From contig JAYMSP010000217.1 in the NCBI GenBank assembly GCA_036897095.1, positions 1 through 64,000 on the forward strand: 64,000 bases of DNA, given 5' to 3'. The notes below the pieces were generated by a model. The model had not been told where the DNA came from. It made no database searches and was given only the letters and a program-made list of their open reading frames with translations. Source of the stretch: Plantago elongata. Lineage: Eukaryota; Streptophyta; Magnoliopsida; Lamiales; Plantaginaceae. The position numbers and the translations under genes are program-made. Of this stretch, positions 17,926-30,016 are shown in pieces. Each line of letters starts with the position of its first letter. The stretch's first letter is position 1.

Positions 17926-18296
17926 ACGGACAAGGTCCATCGCCTTCACCTATGCAATTTGTCAGACTTTTACTTGGTTCACAATGTTTCCTAATTTTTC
18001 CTCCCTTGTCTTTTATGGGGAGTAGTTTATAATCGGTTCGGATTTCAAATGGTGAGTTAGAAAGTGCGACTCAATTCGACTATAAATCTTCACGAACTAA
18101 TTAGCTAGACCACTTTGTGTTTGCTTTGTATACATCATGTTATAATAGAGTCTTTTACGTTTACGATGTTCGAATTTCAAATTCGGTATTTTATATAATC
18201 AAATTTAAATTTATAATTGATAATTGTTAGAGTAATGGATGCATATAAAAGATAAATTGTTCAATTTAATGATTTACACTCAACCATTGCTAACTA
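17926..18296. repeat. dispersed duplication, copy A
   Basis: This stretch, just upstream of the membrane-protein gene, matches 23308-23616 in order and orientation: ACAAGGTCC..TCGCCTTC, TATGCAATTTGT, TTAGCTAGAC, TTTTACNTNTACNATG, GACAATTGTTA-like, GGATGCAT..AAAGGATAG and TTGTTCAATT blocks. Many substitutions and small indels imply an old duplication. Confidence 0.65.
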
Positions 18297-18299
18297 ATA

Positions 18300-18985
18300 G
18301 AGATGTAAATATTTATAGTGAACTGTAGTTGCATTTTGAGTAGACTCAAAATATCATTTAATTTAACATGTTTTTAAATGTGATCGTTACCTGCAAATCA
18401 TGAAAAAATTCGGTTGTATATGGAAGTTGTTTAGAAAACACAATTCGAATTGACATAACTCAATTCTAATTTCGAACCACTTTTGAATGAAAAGTTTGGA
18501 GTTCGACTTAAAATTTATTTATCTGAAAAATTATTAATTTCAGTTCAGTTTATGCTCAATTCTTTTTTGTATTGTAAATAAATCAAGTTTAGATTCGTTC
18601 ACTTTAGACAAAGAGAAACATTTACTACTTATTGGATCGTTAACGTTTAAAGGAGTCAACCATATATATCCACCCAATTGATCCAATGGCTATGCTCTTA
18701 TCGAACGAAAGATCATCTGAGCCACACATCTCGTAGGCAATTGACAGCTCCTGAGTTGCAAGTATCGTATCTTCGTCCTCCTCCACCAATGTCGATAGTT
18801 GTTAGGATTAGCATATCAATAATAGAGCAACATTTGAGCCAGTCATATATGTCATAATTAGGGTTTTTCTTTCGCAACCATCACCTAGATAATTGTACGA
18901 AGTTTTTCCATTTTGAAGTAAGTGATGAAATATCCAATTCTCACTATTCTCCCTAATTTCGTCTATATTTTCACCCATTTCTATC
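18300..18985. other. AT-rich intergenic DNA
   Basis: No gene, RNA or transposon end recognised. Confidence 0.4.
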
Positions 18986-18990
18986 TCTCA

Positions 18991-19140
18991 ATTCTTGTTA
19001 CATTCCAACATAGGCGTAAATTTTAGAACTAATAAATTGAATTCTTGTTACATTCCAACATAGGCGTAAATTTTAGAAAGAATAAATTGAATTCTTGTTA
19101 CATTCCAACATAGGCGTAAATTTTAGAAAGAATAAATTGA
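18991..19140. repeat. tandem repeat, 3 x 50 bp
   Basis: Units 18991-19040, 19041-19090 and 19091-19140 start ATTCTTGTTACATTCCAACA. They differ only at two adjacent bases (CT in unit 1, AG in units 2 and 3), so the array grew recently. Confidence 0.95.
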
Positions 19141-19852
19141 ATTTCTTATTGTCAATTTTTGAGTGAGATTTCTATCCGTGTATTGTATTACTAAGATTTT
19201 TTATTTCCCTTTTTTTTTTTTTTTGGATAACAGTGAAAAATACAGGGGGTGAATGTATTGAAAATTTTATTGTTTTGGTTTAATGTTTTGTGCAGTATTT
19301 TTTTTTCTTCTCCAATTTAGATTTGTTAAAAGAAAGAAGCAGGTAAAAAAACAGAAGGAGTAATTCAATAGTCTATTGAGCATCAACAATCAGAGCACAA
19401 AAATATATAAGCTTCCTGTTTTTCTAGCCCCTCTCTTTCATCAGCAGGATCAAAACCTGTGGCGAGCTGCATTCAAAAAGGGTAGAAATTATCATACAAG
19501 TGCAAGCCACTTTAAAAAGTTCAAAGTATTAGTCCAATTGTTCCATTTTTGTAAGCAAGTCTGAGCGGATAACAACCAAAAATAGAGGACCATGTCTGAA
19601 AACACGAACAAGAATGTGCAAAAAAATGAGCTACCTCAATAAGGTCTACACAAAAATACAGCAATTCAATCTTCTTTTAAATTAAAGAAAGCTTGGGTAC
19701 CGAAAACCATAGCATTGCACATAAATATACAGGGAACAATGCTCAAAACGAGTGCATTAGGACAATTCTCACAATAGATACTGAACGAATGAAAACCACA
19801 TTTGTTGGCTGTAGTGAACTCTAAATTTCAGCACAAGCCCAACTTACATATG
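19141..19852. other. intergenic DNA
   Basis: Holds a T-run at about 19209-19225 and a short plus frame (19376-19564) without known similarity. Confidence 0.4.
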
Positions 19853-20209
19853 TTAAGCATGTCTCAGGTGCCCAAACACAACAAGAATATAAAAACTATG
19901 TGATGTAAAGATAGGTAATTTGGTATGAAAGCGAGAACCAGCATCATCTTCTACTTTTCTATGCAAAAACAAGAAGAAGCAATAATGTGGTATTTGCCCA
20001 TATAAGTATGTGTGGTTTTCTATTAAATATACCTTCCCAAAACTAGTGAAGTATGTGCAGTTCTTTATTTCGTTAGCGGCAAACAAATGGTCACTACCAG
20101 TTCTGTTATATGCATCAATCAGTAATTTCAGTGGCATGCAACTTTTTCTAAGAGATTGTTTATCTCCAAGAATGAATATAGAAACAAAGAGATAGTCATA
20201 TGAGATTCT

Positions 20210-20785
20210 TATTTTCAAGATTACCTCCATTTTGAAATGGTGCAGGACAGGGCAAGCCTTCAACAGCAATGGAGACAACTGAGGTCGTCATCGTCGTCTG
20301 GGTCAATTCTCATAACTAGCTTCCTAAGTCTTGTGAATACTGAACCCTCTACAGATATGTTAATCTCCTGAATTGAAAACAAAAGAAAAAATAAAAAACA
20401 TAGTTAACTGCAATGCATGAATCTGATGGAAGTATCGATACTAGTAGTATAACTATTCTCAAGATACCTCATATCAAACTGGATCCTGAATTCGTCAATA
20501 GTTGAACCCTCGTATGAACTCACCACTTGGTCCACCAAGTGCATATACCTAGGAGTTTCTTCTTCAGGTGATTTGGTGTCACACTGAAACTCGTAAATTA
20601 ACTTGGACGAATCAAAGTTAAGAGTTGGGATATACGCCCACAGATGCATCCACTTCTTTGATAGAACACTCGTTCTACCAGCTTATTTCATCGTCAAGAA
20701 TGAAAGAATGATAATGAGAATGTCATCCGGCAATTCACTAAGACGGTCATTCTTTAACAGTGGACTTGTTGTTCCTGCACAAGTC
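20210..20785 (-). pseudogene. broken F-box / LRR-FBD type gene
   Basis: On the minus strand a canonical F-box start, DRLSELPDDILIIILSF, precedes a TAA at 20683-20685. Past that stop the same frame continues AGRTSVLSKKWMHLW, the normal rest of the F-box, so the stop sits where Glu is usual. Reading ends again at 20404. Further on (20210-20280) lies LSPLLLKACPVLHHFKMEV, typical of the FBD/LRR C-terminal part, but the middle of the LRR region is missing. A likely acceptor (TGCAG) lies near 20776, so a first exon may be lost or further upstream. The fragment belongs to the large plant F-box superfamily, which degrades often. As it stands it cannot make a full-length protein. Confidence 0.75.
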
Positions 20786-20869
20786 TGCCACAACAAGTAG
20801 AGCAAGAAGTGATGAAATAATTTTGAATATATATAGCAACAATAAGTTTTGACATGTTCTTCCAGCATG

Positions 20870-22360
20870 AACTAGTCTAGTGGTAAAACTCAGAACAATC
20901 GAAAAAATCACTAATTCCTACAATCGAAAATATAATTTGGTTAGCTAGCTCGAATCGAATCGAACAATGTTCGAAACCAACAAAGGCTGGGAATTTGGGA
21001 TCACTAATTCCTTTGCTTCCAATATTAGGATTATATAATATACAATTTTACCAAAAAGAAAACAAAAAAGTTGCCAGGATTAATCTCCGCTTCTTGGTAT
21101 CATGGGTTGGGCATCGTTTTGGGCTACAAATACAAACACAGGTTTTCTATTTTGGGGCCTTCGTCCATATTTTTGGGTTGAGTCTGTGTGATGGATTGAG
21201 ACCTAAGCCCAAATAAGCTACCATTTGGTTCGATCAATATGGTAGAAATCAGGTACCCACTATAAATTAACAATCATCATTGTGATAATTATCATTGTGA
21301 TAATTATAATTGCCTTAATCCCACTTAATGCCATCATCATTGTGATAATTATGACTTTTCACGTTTTCTTCTTTTTGCCCTTTTGAGGCAATTAATTTTG
21401 GCTCATTCATGCAATAGAGGTTTTGGTATTTTGTGTATGAAGAATTAATTAGATTAATCTTGATCACAGACTACACAAAAGACTACATCATGAGACAAAA
21501 CTAATTGGAGAATTAATCTGATTATAATTCTTCAAAAACACATCAATATTGTATTCTTTATATCCGTACACAAAAATTCTAGCATTCTCATTTGCTTCAA
21601 TATTTATTTTTGTGAACTACTAATATAACTAATTGAAAGTTAGCAAGACAGATTAATTTACCTGTTTGTCATCATGTGATCATGGACTAAATGATTCCTA
21701 ATTATGCATTTGAACAAGTTTGTCCTTACAAGATCTCTATGCAGAGGTTATCTAGTACTCTATTGTTGTTTCTCTATTTTAGTAATTTGAACTACCAATA
21801 GTTGCTACCGGTTCTAACCTGATGTTGCTAAGATGATTACATGCTTGATATGCCTCTTACATATTCCTACTGTTATTCATATTCCAGTTGCTACTTGTTA
21901 ACTGTTCACTTAAGACATATACATTTAGGGAGATCACTCTAATAAAACGTAAGTCATAGTATTCAAGTTAAAGATCATATAATAATTAACGAGCTCGTAG
22001 GGAAAATCTTAGCACCACGTGGTCCAAGTCAAGTATTCATGTTATTCACGGCTGGAAGGGGTATTTGTACTCCAACCGGTAATTCATGTCATATTAATTA
22101 TGTATGGTCACCATAGGCGACGGTAAAACCTACGATGTCAAGTGAACTTGCGGTTGAAAAACATGAATCATGTCAAGTTAATGCCAAGTCAAGTCAAGTT
22201 ATGCTATAGAATAGAGTCAAGTCATGTTATAAGTTGCATTGCATTAAGCCAACACTAAAAGATGCAAAAATAGAAATCTAGTCTGCATGAAACTTGCTTA
22301 GTCGGTGGTTTGACTAGCTCCCCCTCCCCCTATTTATAAACACTTTTAAGTGAGCTGATG
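20870..22360. other. intergenic DNA with small repeats
   Basis: No gene seen. The stretch 21076-21110 (GATTAATCTCCGC..TTGGTATCATGG) recurs at 23281-23311. Confidence 0.45.
21277..21352. repeat. short imperfect tandem repeat
   Basis: ATCATTGTGATAATTAT occurs three times, two copies adjacent and the third about 45 bp further on. Confidence 0.75.
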
Positions 22361-22648
22361 ATGGGTTCAGATTGTATATGAATTTTATTTATTGCACTAC
22401 TTACTGATGTGTGTCTACTGCAGAACAAACTAAAATCTACAGTAACTGGTGTGAGACTTGAGATGTTCAGGAAGACATTGTATCATGGTCAGGTAAGAAA
22501 ATGTCATGTTCTCCCATGGTTAGATATTTAGTGCTTCCATTTGTTAACAATTTGGTGTTTCCTAGGCTGGTGACAATGTCGGTCTGCTTCTACGTGCCTG
22601 AAACGTGAGGATGTTTTCCGAGGAATGGTTAGTCATCCTAATGTGTCA
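22361..22648 (+). pseudogene. unprocessed fragment of mitochondrial EF-Tu gene (exons 9-10)
   Basis: Nearly identical to 13371-13656 of the EF-Tu gene in this window, including the end of intron 8, exon 9, intron 9, exon 10 and the start of intron 10. Because introns are kept, it arose by DNA duplication, not by reverse transcription. Relative to the source, exon 9 has 6 extra bases (GGTGTGAGACTTGAGATG against GGTGTTGAGATG) and a GAT to TAT change. Exon 10 has lost one base (CGTGCCTGAAACG against CGTGGTTTGAAACG), shifting the frame. Flanking exons 8 and 11 are absent. No product is expected. Confidence 0.93.
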
Positions 22649-23280
22649 AAAATACATATATGCCAACAGAGACTTCTAATTGCATTGTCCTATATCAAAC
22701 CCTGATATGGTTTGAACATGTTTTGTTGGATTGGAGCCTGTCCCAATTCAAATCTCTTTTCTTGGATTTCTTGAGCATCTTGTTTCCATGCACTGATACA
22801 GAAACCACAAGCTTTCAGTTCTTCGGAGAATTAACCTAGTGCAACATTTGTGACCTTGCAAAGAGGAGATGTTGAAGTGCCAGTTCTAGAGTAGTTGTGT
22901 TACTAGGTGTGATTCTGGAGGATGGGTTTCTTCCATTGAATTGGAGGTTATTGTGAGATTTGTGATCATGACATTTGATCCGCCTGACCTGACATGATCA
23001 CGAAGTCACATTACACGAGAATCAATGGGGAAACATGTCATTGTAAAAAATATGAAAATCACACCAGATCAGGTCGATCAGAAACATCAAAGACATTGTT
23101 GATTGAGTCACCTTGAACTGCTGGTGCATGCTGCAGTCCCTTTCCAGCAGCAGGATTATTAGCTCTAAATAATGAGCTAACAACAGCCATTGTCCTTGTA
23201 ATTACGGGGAGAGTTAAGGAGATAATTAATAATATATGCTGTATTATTTTACCAACCAAAAACAAAAATTGTTATATTAA
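22649..23280. other. intergenic DNA between two duplicated blocks
   Basis: The minus frame 23059-23265 (68 codons) has no recognisable similarity. No remnant of EF-Tu exons 11-12 or of the 15.0-17.7 kb gene was seen here, although both lie between the source blocks. Confidence 0.4.
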
Positions 23281-23307
23281 GATTAATCTCCGCTTTTTGG
23301 TATCATG

Positions 23308-23616
23308 GGACAAGGTCCTTCGCCTTCCTATGCAATTTGTAATCTGTGAATCTTGAATTAGGAGTTGGTTCGATTATACTGTACTTCTTCAAGAGCTGGT
23401 TAGCTAGACATTTCGTGTTTGTGTTGTATACGTATCAATTAAAATTGACTCTTACGATAGTGTATTTTTACATCTACAATGCTCGAACTCGATATTTTAA
23501 ATAGATGAACTTAGATTTATTATGACTTCAATGGACAATTGTTAATGTGGTGGATGCATGTAAAGGATAGATTGTTCAATTATACTCTGTCATCATTGTT
23601 AAGTAAAACTATTGAA
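23308..23616. repeat. dispersed duplication, copy B
   Basis: Counterpart of 17926-18296, in the same orientation, starting with ACAAGGTCCTTCGCCTTCC. It lies downstream of the EF-Tu fragment, in the same relative order as the two source blocks. Confidence 0.65.
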
Positions 23617-24024
23617 CTTTTTTTCATAGAAAACGAAAAATGAGATTGATATTTTACAAGGTGTCAATAAGTTTCTCAAGAAATGGTAGAAATATTTACG
23701 CCCGGTTTACTATTAAATTTTTAATTAATCTTTTTTAGTTCAATAAGTTTTTCTTTATAAAAAGATTGTGAAGTGAACATGCAGTTTTTTAAACAAGCTT
23801 TTCAACTAACTGGTTTAAGAAGCTAATCAAGTAAATTTAATGAAAAAGAATTATCTGACAAACTATCAGCTAATTTTGCTAAACAGAACCTTAATAGATT
23901 GACACATAAAATTTGCTAGTGAATTTACGCGAATAGTATTGAAATCAACATATATTGTTAAAACATAATGATTGTTCCATTCCTTCCCAATTTATTTGGG
24001 AAAATTTTATTTTACATATAATAG

Positions 24025-25083
24025 ACTACTAGAGTGAGACACACTAAAGTGAGAGTGGCCAATTTAGGTACATTATTACAACCACTCGTTCGATTGAGAA
24101 ACTCCGATCAAATTGATGATGTGGCCGTCGGATGTGCGATTTTCCCTCCAAATTCGCATTTGACTCGTACTTTTGTATTTGAATACTTGACACGTGTCGC
24201 GTCCATGTTAATTCTCGGCATAAATTATGTATTATAATTATAAAATGATTTGAAAAATATTTAAAAATATTTTTAAAATTATAAAAATCCATTTTACATT
24301 TTTTACAAGCAATAAAAAAATTAAATTAAAATCGCATTAGCTCTCATAATCTGACAGTTGACTCGTATTTTAGAAATCCAAATTGAAAACGGAACACGTG
24401 TCTCTTTCTGGGTATAAATTGTTTAATATAATTAAAAAATAATGTTAAAAATTCTAAAAAATAAAAAAATATTTTACATTTTATTACATATAAAATAAAT
24501 AAATAAAATACAAATAAATTTAAAAAATACGATTTGCTACAATAGAAAAGGACGAATCACTTACAAAATTTAAAAACCCAAATGAAGGTTTATTGTAGTA
24601 AATCGCGTTTTTGATTTCTTGAAATTTTTTATTAATTTTATATGTAATAAAATGTAAGATATTTTTTTATATTTTTAAAAATATTTTTAAATTGTGTTAA
24701 ACAATTTATACCCAGAAATTAGCTAATGCAATTTTAATTTTTTTTCTTTATTGCTTGTAAAAAATGTAAATGAATTATTATAGTTTTTAAAATAATTTTC
24801 ATAATTTTTAAAATTATTTTATAATCGTAATACACAATTTATACCTAGAATTAACATGGACACGACACGTGTTCCGTTTTGAAATTTCAAATACAAAAAT
24901 ATGTGTAAAATACGGGTTAAATACGAATTTGAAGGGAAAATCGCACGCCCGGAGGCCACATCATCAATTCGATCGGAAAATTGATCGGAGTTCTTCAATT
25001 TGACGTGTGGTTGCAGTAGTACCCAAATTGGTTACTCTCACTTTAGTGTAACTAAACTAACAGTCTCACTCTCACTAATACTT
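24025..25083. mobile_element. 1.06 kb foldback element (long inverted repeat)
   Basis: Left arm ~24031-24550 and right arm ~24588-25076 are inverted copies over about 500 bp, separated by a ~37 bp loop. Shared landmarks read from each end inward are ACTAAAGTGAGAGT, TTGATGATGTGGCC, GTGCGATTTTCCCT, GACACGTGT/ACACGTGT, CCATGTTAATTCT, TTACAAGCAATAAA, GGGTATAAATTGTTTAA and TACAATA. The outer ends GAGTGAGAC are matched. There is no transposase. It fits a foldback or Mutator-like non-autonomous DNA element. The arms differ by scattered substitutions and indels, so it is not new. A transcript would form a very long hairpin. Confidence 0.85.
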
Positions 25084-26281
25084 CTCCCAGATTCAAAAAC
25101 ATATTTTAAAAGTAGGGTGAATAATATATTATATATATCGTATTATATTGAATAAAATACGATATAATATTTTCATTTGAAGGATGTGAAATTGAAGTTG
25201 ACGTTTCAGGATAACATACGAGATGTTTAATTAAGGACAGATTGAATATATTGTACCGTGAGTATATATAGGCAAGCGCTCGCTTAGAAAGTAGAGCACC
25301 GGCACCTGGCTTACATGTCAAATAAACTTTCTAAGACTCCATTGCGAAGTTTTGGAAATACGGCACCGAACATGCAATTATCCTTTACATATGATAGGCG
25401 GCCTTCTATTAATTCTCGCGTGATGAATATGAATATATTTATTTATAGCCTGGCTAAATCAAATTACACGTATATTTCCTTTGCTGGTCCCATGTCCTCT
25501 TCTGCAGTAAACTGAAAATTAGGATGACCAATTTGCCATAAATTTTCAGTCCCACCCACCCTCCTATGTCCCCAATTGACCAATGGGACCCAGCCACGTA
25601 TGATGGCACGCAATCTCAAATGCTCCCACTCTCCCATAATAAGTTTAACAAAGGATTTATTTTAAATAATGAGATAACTCATATAATAATCTTACGATTA
25701 ATCGATTAAAAATGTATTAACATAATTCCTTCATATGAACTTTCAAGATCGGATGGAGTTTAATTATTAGAAATTTCAATCATAAAAGATTGCAAGTGAA
25801 GGTTTTAGTTATATATCGATTAAAGTAAATAATGAGAAAAATAACTAATTCACGTTCGAAATATAACCCTCCATAAGTTCGAGTACAGGTTAATTTGTGT
25901 GCCGACTTTAGTAGTCCAATTGAATTCCACACGACATGAAATTCACTGCACCTAGCAACATAACATGCCTCTTGGCATGACACCGTTTATAAATATGCGC
26001 GTGATGCGCTCTGCTCACCATCGTGTGTTCTCTGTCCTTTCTCTCTCTCCCAAATCGCCTATTTTCCTTTCTCTCTCTACCCTTTCGAAACCCTAATCAA
26101 TCAATCCAAATATCCAATCCACCTCCTTCTACCTCCAATTCGAGGAATCCATCCCTTCAATTCCCCTCTCGACCCGAAATTCCTCGCAATCGATATCCCC
26201 GATCCCAATTTCACCGGATCTGACCGTTTCCGTGACCTAATTCATTTCACTCGGTTGCCGTATCTTGCTGCAGCAGCGGTC
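25084..26281. other. intergenic DNA and BPM promoter region
   Basis: Short frames only. The last ~250 bases are C/T-rich, as in a plant 5' leader, and contain CTCTCTC runs near 26040-26075. Confidence 0.45.
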
Positions 26282-29022
26282 ATGGTGGGAATGGGAAGAG
26301 TTTACAAGGAGACATCGAAGCCGTCTTCCTCATCGCCGTCGCCTTCTTCGCCGGCGGTGACCACGTCGACGTCTATTACGGAAACGGTAAACGGGTCGCA
26401 TGATTTTAAGATCACGGGGTATTCGTTGTCCAAGGGGATTGGGATTGGGAAGTACATAGCTTCGGATAATTTTATGGTTGGTGGGTACAATTGGGCGATT
26501 TATTTCTACCCGGATGGGAAGAGTGTGGAGGACAATGCTGTGTATGTGTCGCTTTTTATTGCGTTGGCTAGCGAGGGGACCGATGTGAGGGCGCTTTTCG
26601 AGCTTACGTTGCTGGATCAGAGTGGGAAGGAGAGGCATAAGGTGCATAGCCATTTTGGGAGGGCGTTGGAGAGTGGACCGTACACTTTGAAATACAAAGG
26701 CAGTATGTGGTGGGTTTTCTTGCTTTAAAAAAAATCGATTGTTGATCTTATTTTTTAGATTCTTGGCCTAGTGTGTGATGGGTTTTGCTCAGTTGTAAAG
26801 ATGATGAATCTTTTATCTGTCTTTTTGTGCTTAATTGTTCATTTAATTCAATGCAAGGTGAGGTGCCTAGTTGGATAAGGGTGCTGGAAATATCAGTAGG
26901 AGGTACCTCATTATGATTGTTGTTTTCGTTAATGTTTGAGCTGGTTTTAAGGTTTTGTTGTTGCGATTTATGGTATTGCTTAGCTTGTGTACAAGTGATA
27001 CTTGACCCATGTGGTTGGTTGCTTGGAAACTCTAGGTTAGTTATGTGATCATTTACTTGATGCTGGATCGTCCTTTAACTTGTGCCTGTAAATGGGGTAT
27101 TGTTTGATGGAAAGCTCACTTATGATGAATTTTGGTGATTATTCCAAAGTGAAATTTATCAGAAGGCCAGTGATTCATCTTTGCTTGGTTGCTAGATGTT
27201 TTTGCCATGTTTCAGAGCAGTAATACAGCTTGATGTTGTTAAAATCATGGTTCAGTTGAAAAACCACACTGACCCAAATCCCCAGTTTACATCTTATGAT
27301 TGTTTTTTTTAAGCCTTGTTAATATGCTTACAAAAGGATGCTATTTACTTAATTGCAGTTTATTTTAATTTGTTATCTTCACATATTGTAAGCTCATTGA
27401 TTATTGTGTTTTTCCCCAGGGTGATGTAATGTGACTAAGATTGTGTTATTCTACTGTTTTACTTTTTTATTTATGTAAGGTGGCATACTGAAGGGCTTAA
27501 ATCTTTTATTGTAGGGGTTACAAGCGTTTCTATAAACGTAGTTCCTTGGAAACTTCGGACTACCTGAAGGATGATTGTCTTCAAGTTCACTGCTGTGTTG
27601 GTGTTGTTAGGTCTCGCACAGAGGGTCCAAAGATATACTCTATATCGCTACCACCATCAGATATTGGTCAGCATTTTGGGCAGCTACTGGAAAGGGGGGA
27701 AGGAGTTGATGTAAATTTTGAAATTGATGGGGAAACCTTTTCAGCACATAAGCTAGTTCTGGCTGCCCGTTCCCCAGTATTCAGAGCTCAGTTATATGGC
27801 CCAATGAAGGATCATAATACACAATGCATAAAAATTGAAGATATTGAGCCGTCTGTCTTTAAGGTAATGTGCAACCCAGTCTCTAATTAATAATAATATT
27901 TATCCTCCAGCAAATTTATTCTTGTTGAATTACCACCTTAGGAAAAGAAAACTGTTGGCTGTTAATTAGACTTGAACAAAATGTGAATGCTGTTAACCTG
28001 AGCAATTTGATCTTCTTATTATTGTGGTGTTAATCATCTTCCTTCGAAACTTCATTGTCAAATATACATCATAGGATCTGTTTGTTTATCTGCATTCTAT
28101 TTCTAGGTCTTGGCCCAGGGCTTTGCAAGATATTATCTTCGCCTGGATTTTCCCTTGTGCATACCTTAGGAGTAGTGGCAGTGGGTTTTCATATTTGCAT
28201 AAAAATATTGCTTCTACCTGAAGTCTACTCCTACCTGAAGTCTGTTAAATGTTGAAGGAATAATGTGGGCCTGTTTTTGTTTTTATTTTTCTTAGATAAT
28301 CAACTTGGTCATAATTAGTTCTGTTCTCCATTCGTTTACCTTGCAGGCTCTATTACATTACATATACTTTGACAGACTACCTGACATGGAAGAGCTTACT
28401 GGTCATAACTACAAATGTGCCTCAACGTTAATGTGCCAGCATTTACTTGCAGCCGCCGATCGATATGGTTTAGATAGACTGAGATTGCTATGTGAAGCAA
28501 ATCTCTGTGACGATGTTGCTATCAATACTGTTGCAACCACACTTGCACTGGCAGAGCAGCATCACTGTTTCCAGCTGAAATCTGTTTGCCTCAAGTATGT
28601 TGCACAGCCTGAAAATCTCAGAGGTATTTATCCGCATGTATATTCTGTCACTTGCTGTCTGATGAGTTGTGTGAAAGAGGTGATGTGTCTGATTAGGAAT
28701 TAGAAGTGGGGTGTATAAGATCCTCTACTACTGTACGATAATCTACAATGCATGATCATCTCTGGCATTTCTGCCTCTGATTTTGTTACACTTTGAATCT
28801 TCTAAGCTCTATGACTGCTACTGATAAGTTTCTTTTTTGCCAGCTGTTATGCAGACGGACGGTTTTGATTACCTAAAAGAAAGCTGTCCTAGTGTTCTGA
28901 CTGAACTATTGGAGTATGTTGCTAGATTTAACGAACACTCTATTGGTTCGGGAAAGCAAGGAAGTGAAGGCATCCTTGATGGAAATGATGTTTTCGGTAG
29001 ACGCGTGAAGCAACGAGTATAG
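26282..29022 (+). CDS. BPM: BTB/POZ and MATH domain protein (BPM family)
   Basis: Substrate adaptor of CULLIN3 ubiquitin ligases; Arabidopsis BPMs target homeodomain and other transcription factors. Four exons, 26282-26709, 27515-27863, 28347-28623, 28844-29022, give 410 residues, the usual family length. After a Ser/Pro-rich N-terminus comes the MATH domain (about 34-165, [20 protein letters not shown] and [15 protein letters not shown]), the BTB domain (about 207-330, [20 protein letters not shown]) and a C-terminal BACK-like helical part ending GRRVKQRV, possibly a nuclear signal. The ATG at 26282 is used; a second in-frame ATG at 26291 is also possible. Exon 1 alone reads on past its donor to a false stop near 26728. 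Confidence 0.96.
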
Positions 29023-30016
29023 TGGAAGCAAGCTGCAAGCGGCTAGTGACTTTTCGGTAGCCCAGGAGGGGAGAACATAGCTAATTAGATCTTCCCCTGG
29101 AGATATTTAGAGACATTTTTCAGAAGCTGCCAGCCATTGTCTAGTTTGATTGACACAGATGTAAATGATGCTTTTGTATCTCTTCTTTGATGTGAACCAG
29201 AAAGGGGATCTTTCGAGAGCTTGCTTTCTCTATGTTTTCTTCGTGTGCTGTATTGATATTGTAACTGTGAATGCTATTCTCTGTGAAATTCATTTCTAAG
29301 AGCTTTTGGAAACCGTGCACCATTCCGTTTTGCTGATTCTTATTTCCTCTCCCCAACTGTGCCAAATTGTGTCAGTTAGACTCTAGTTTTTCGATGCCCC
29401 GCTTTAATTTGCAATGAATTGTACTGTAACTAGGTACATATACTCCATTTGGTTAATCTAGAGTTCTAGACGAACTCTAAGTGAGAAGAAGACCGATTAT
29501 TGGATTATCTAGAGGTCTATAAAACCAATAATACATCATGCATGCATAGGCTAGCTGGAAGGAGGAACAAATACATTTTCATTTGCATGCTTGAGTCCGA
29601 AGAACGAGAGGTGTTTATCGAATACAGTGTCATCTTAAAAATAAATTATATATAATTCTAAAAGTACGTTATTTATCGACTCATCTGTCAGACAATTCGG
29701 TAGCAACATAGATGTTGAGCTGAGGTAAAATATAGGGGCATGTATAGGGTCAATACATATGCAATCTAGTCCATCCATGAAGTACTCACGAGTCCTTCAA
29801 TAATCGTTTTTATTACTAAATATATTGAAATAATGATTTTGTGAAAGTGATTATTGGAGAAAAGATACAAAATGAGGGTCTTGGATATGCAAAATACAAG
29901 TCTACTTTAAGAAGATCCATCCAATACCAGTCCAGCCCTACTCTCTTCACTGCGCGCCACTACTCAAATCGAAAGCAAAACGACACTCAGAAACAAACCT
30001 AAATCCCAAATCGAAT
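29023..30016. other. BPM 3' UTR and LSM2 promoter region
   Basis: No gene seen. The minus frame 29141-29365 overlaps the probable BPM 3' UTR and has no similarity. Confidence 0.5.

Noticed and set aside
23059-23265. 68-codon minus frame between duplicated blocks
   Set aside because: No similarity recalled, no introns or promoter signs; likely chance.
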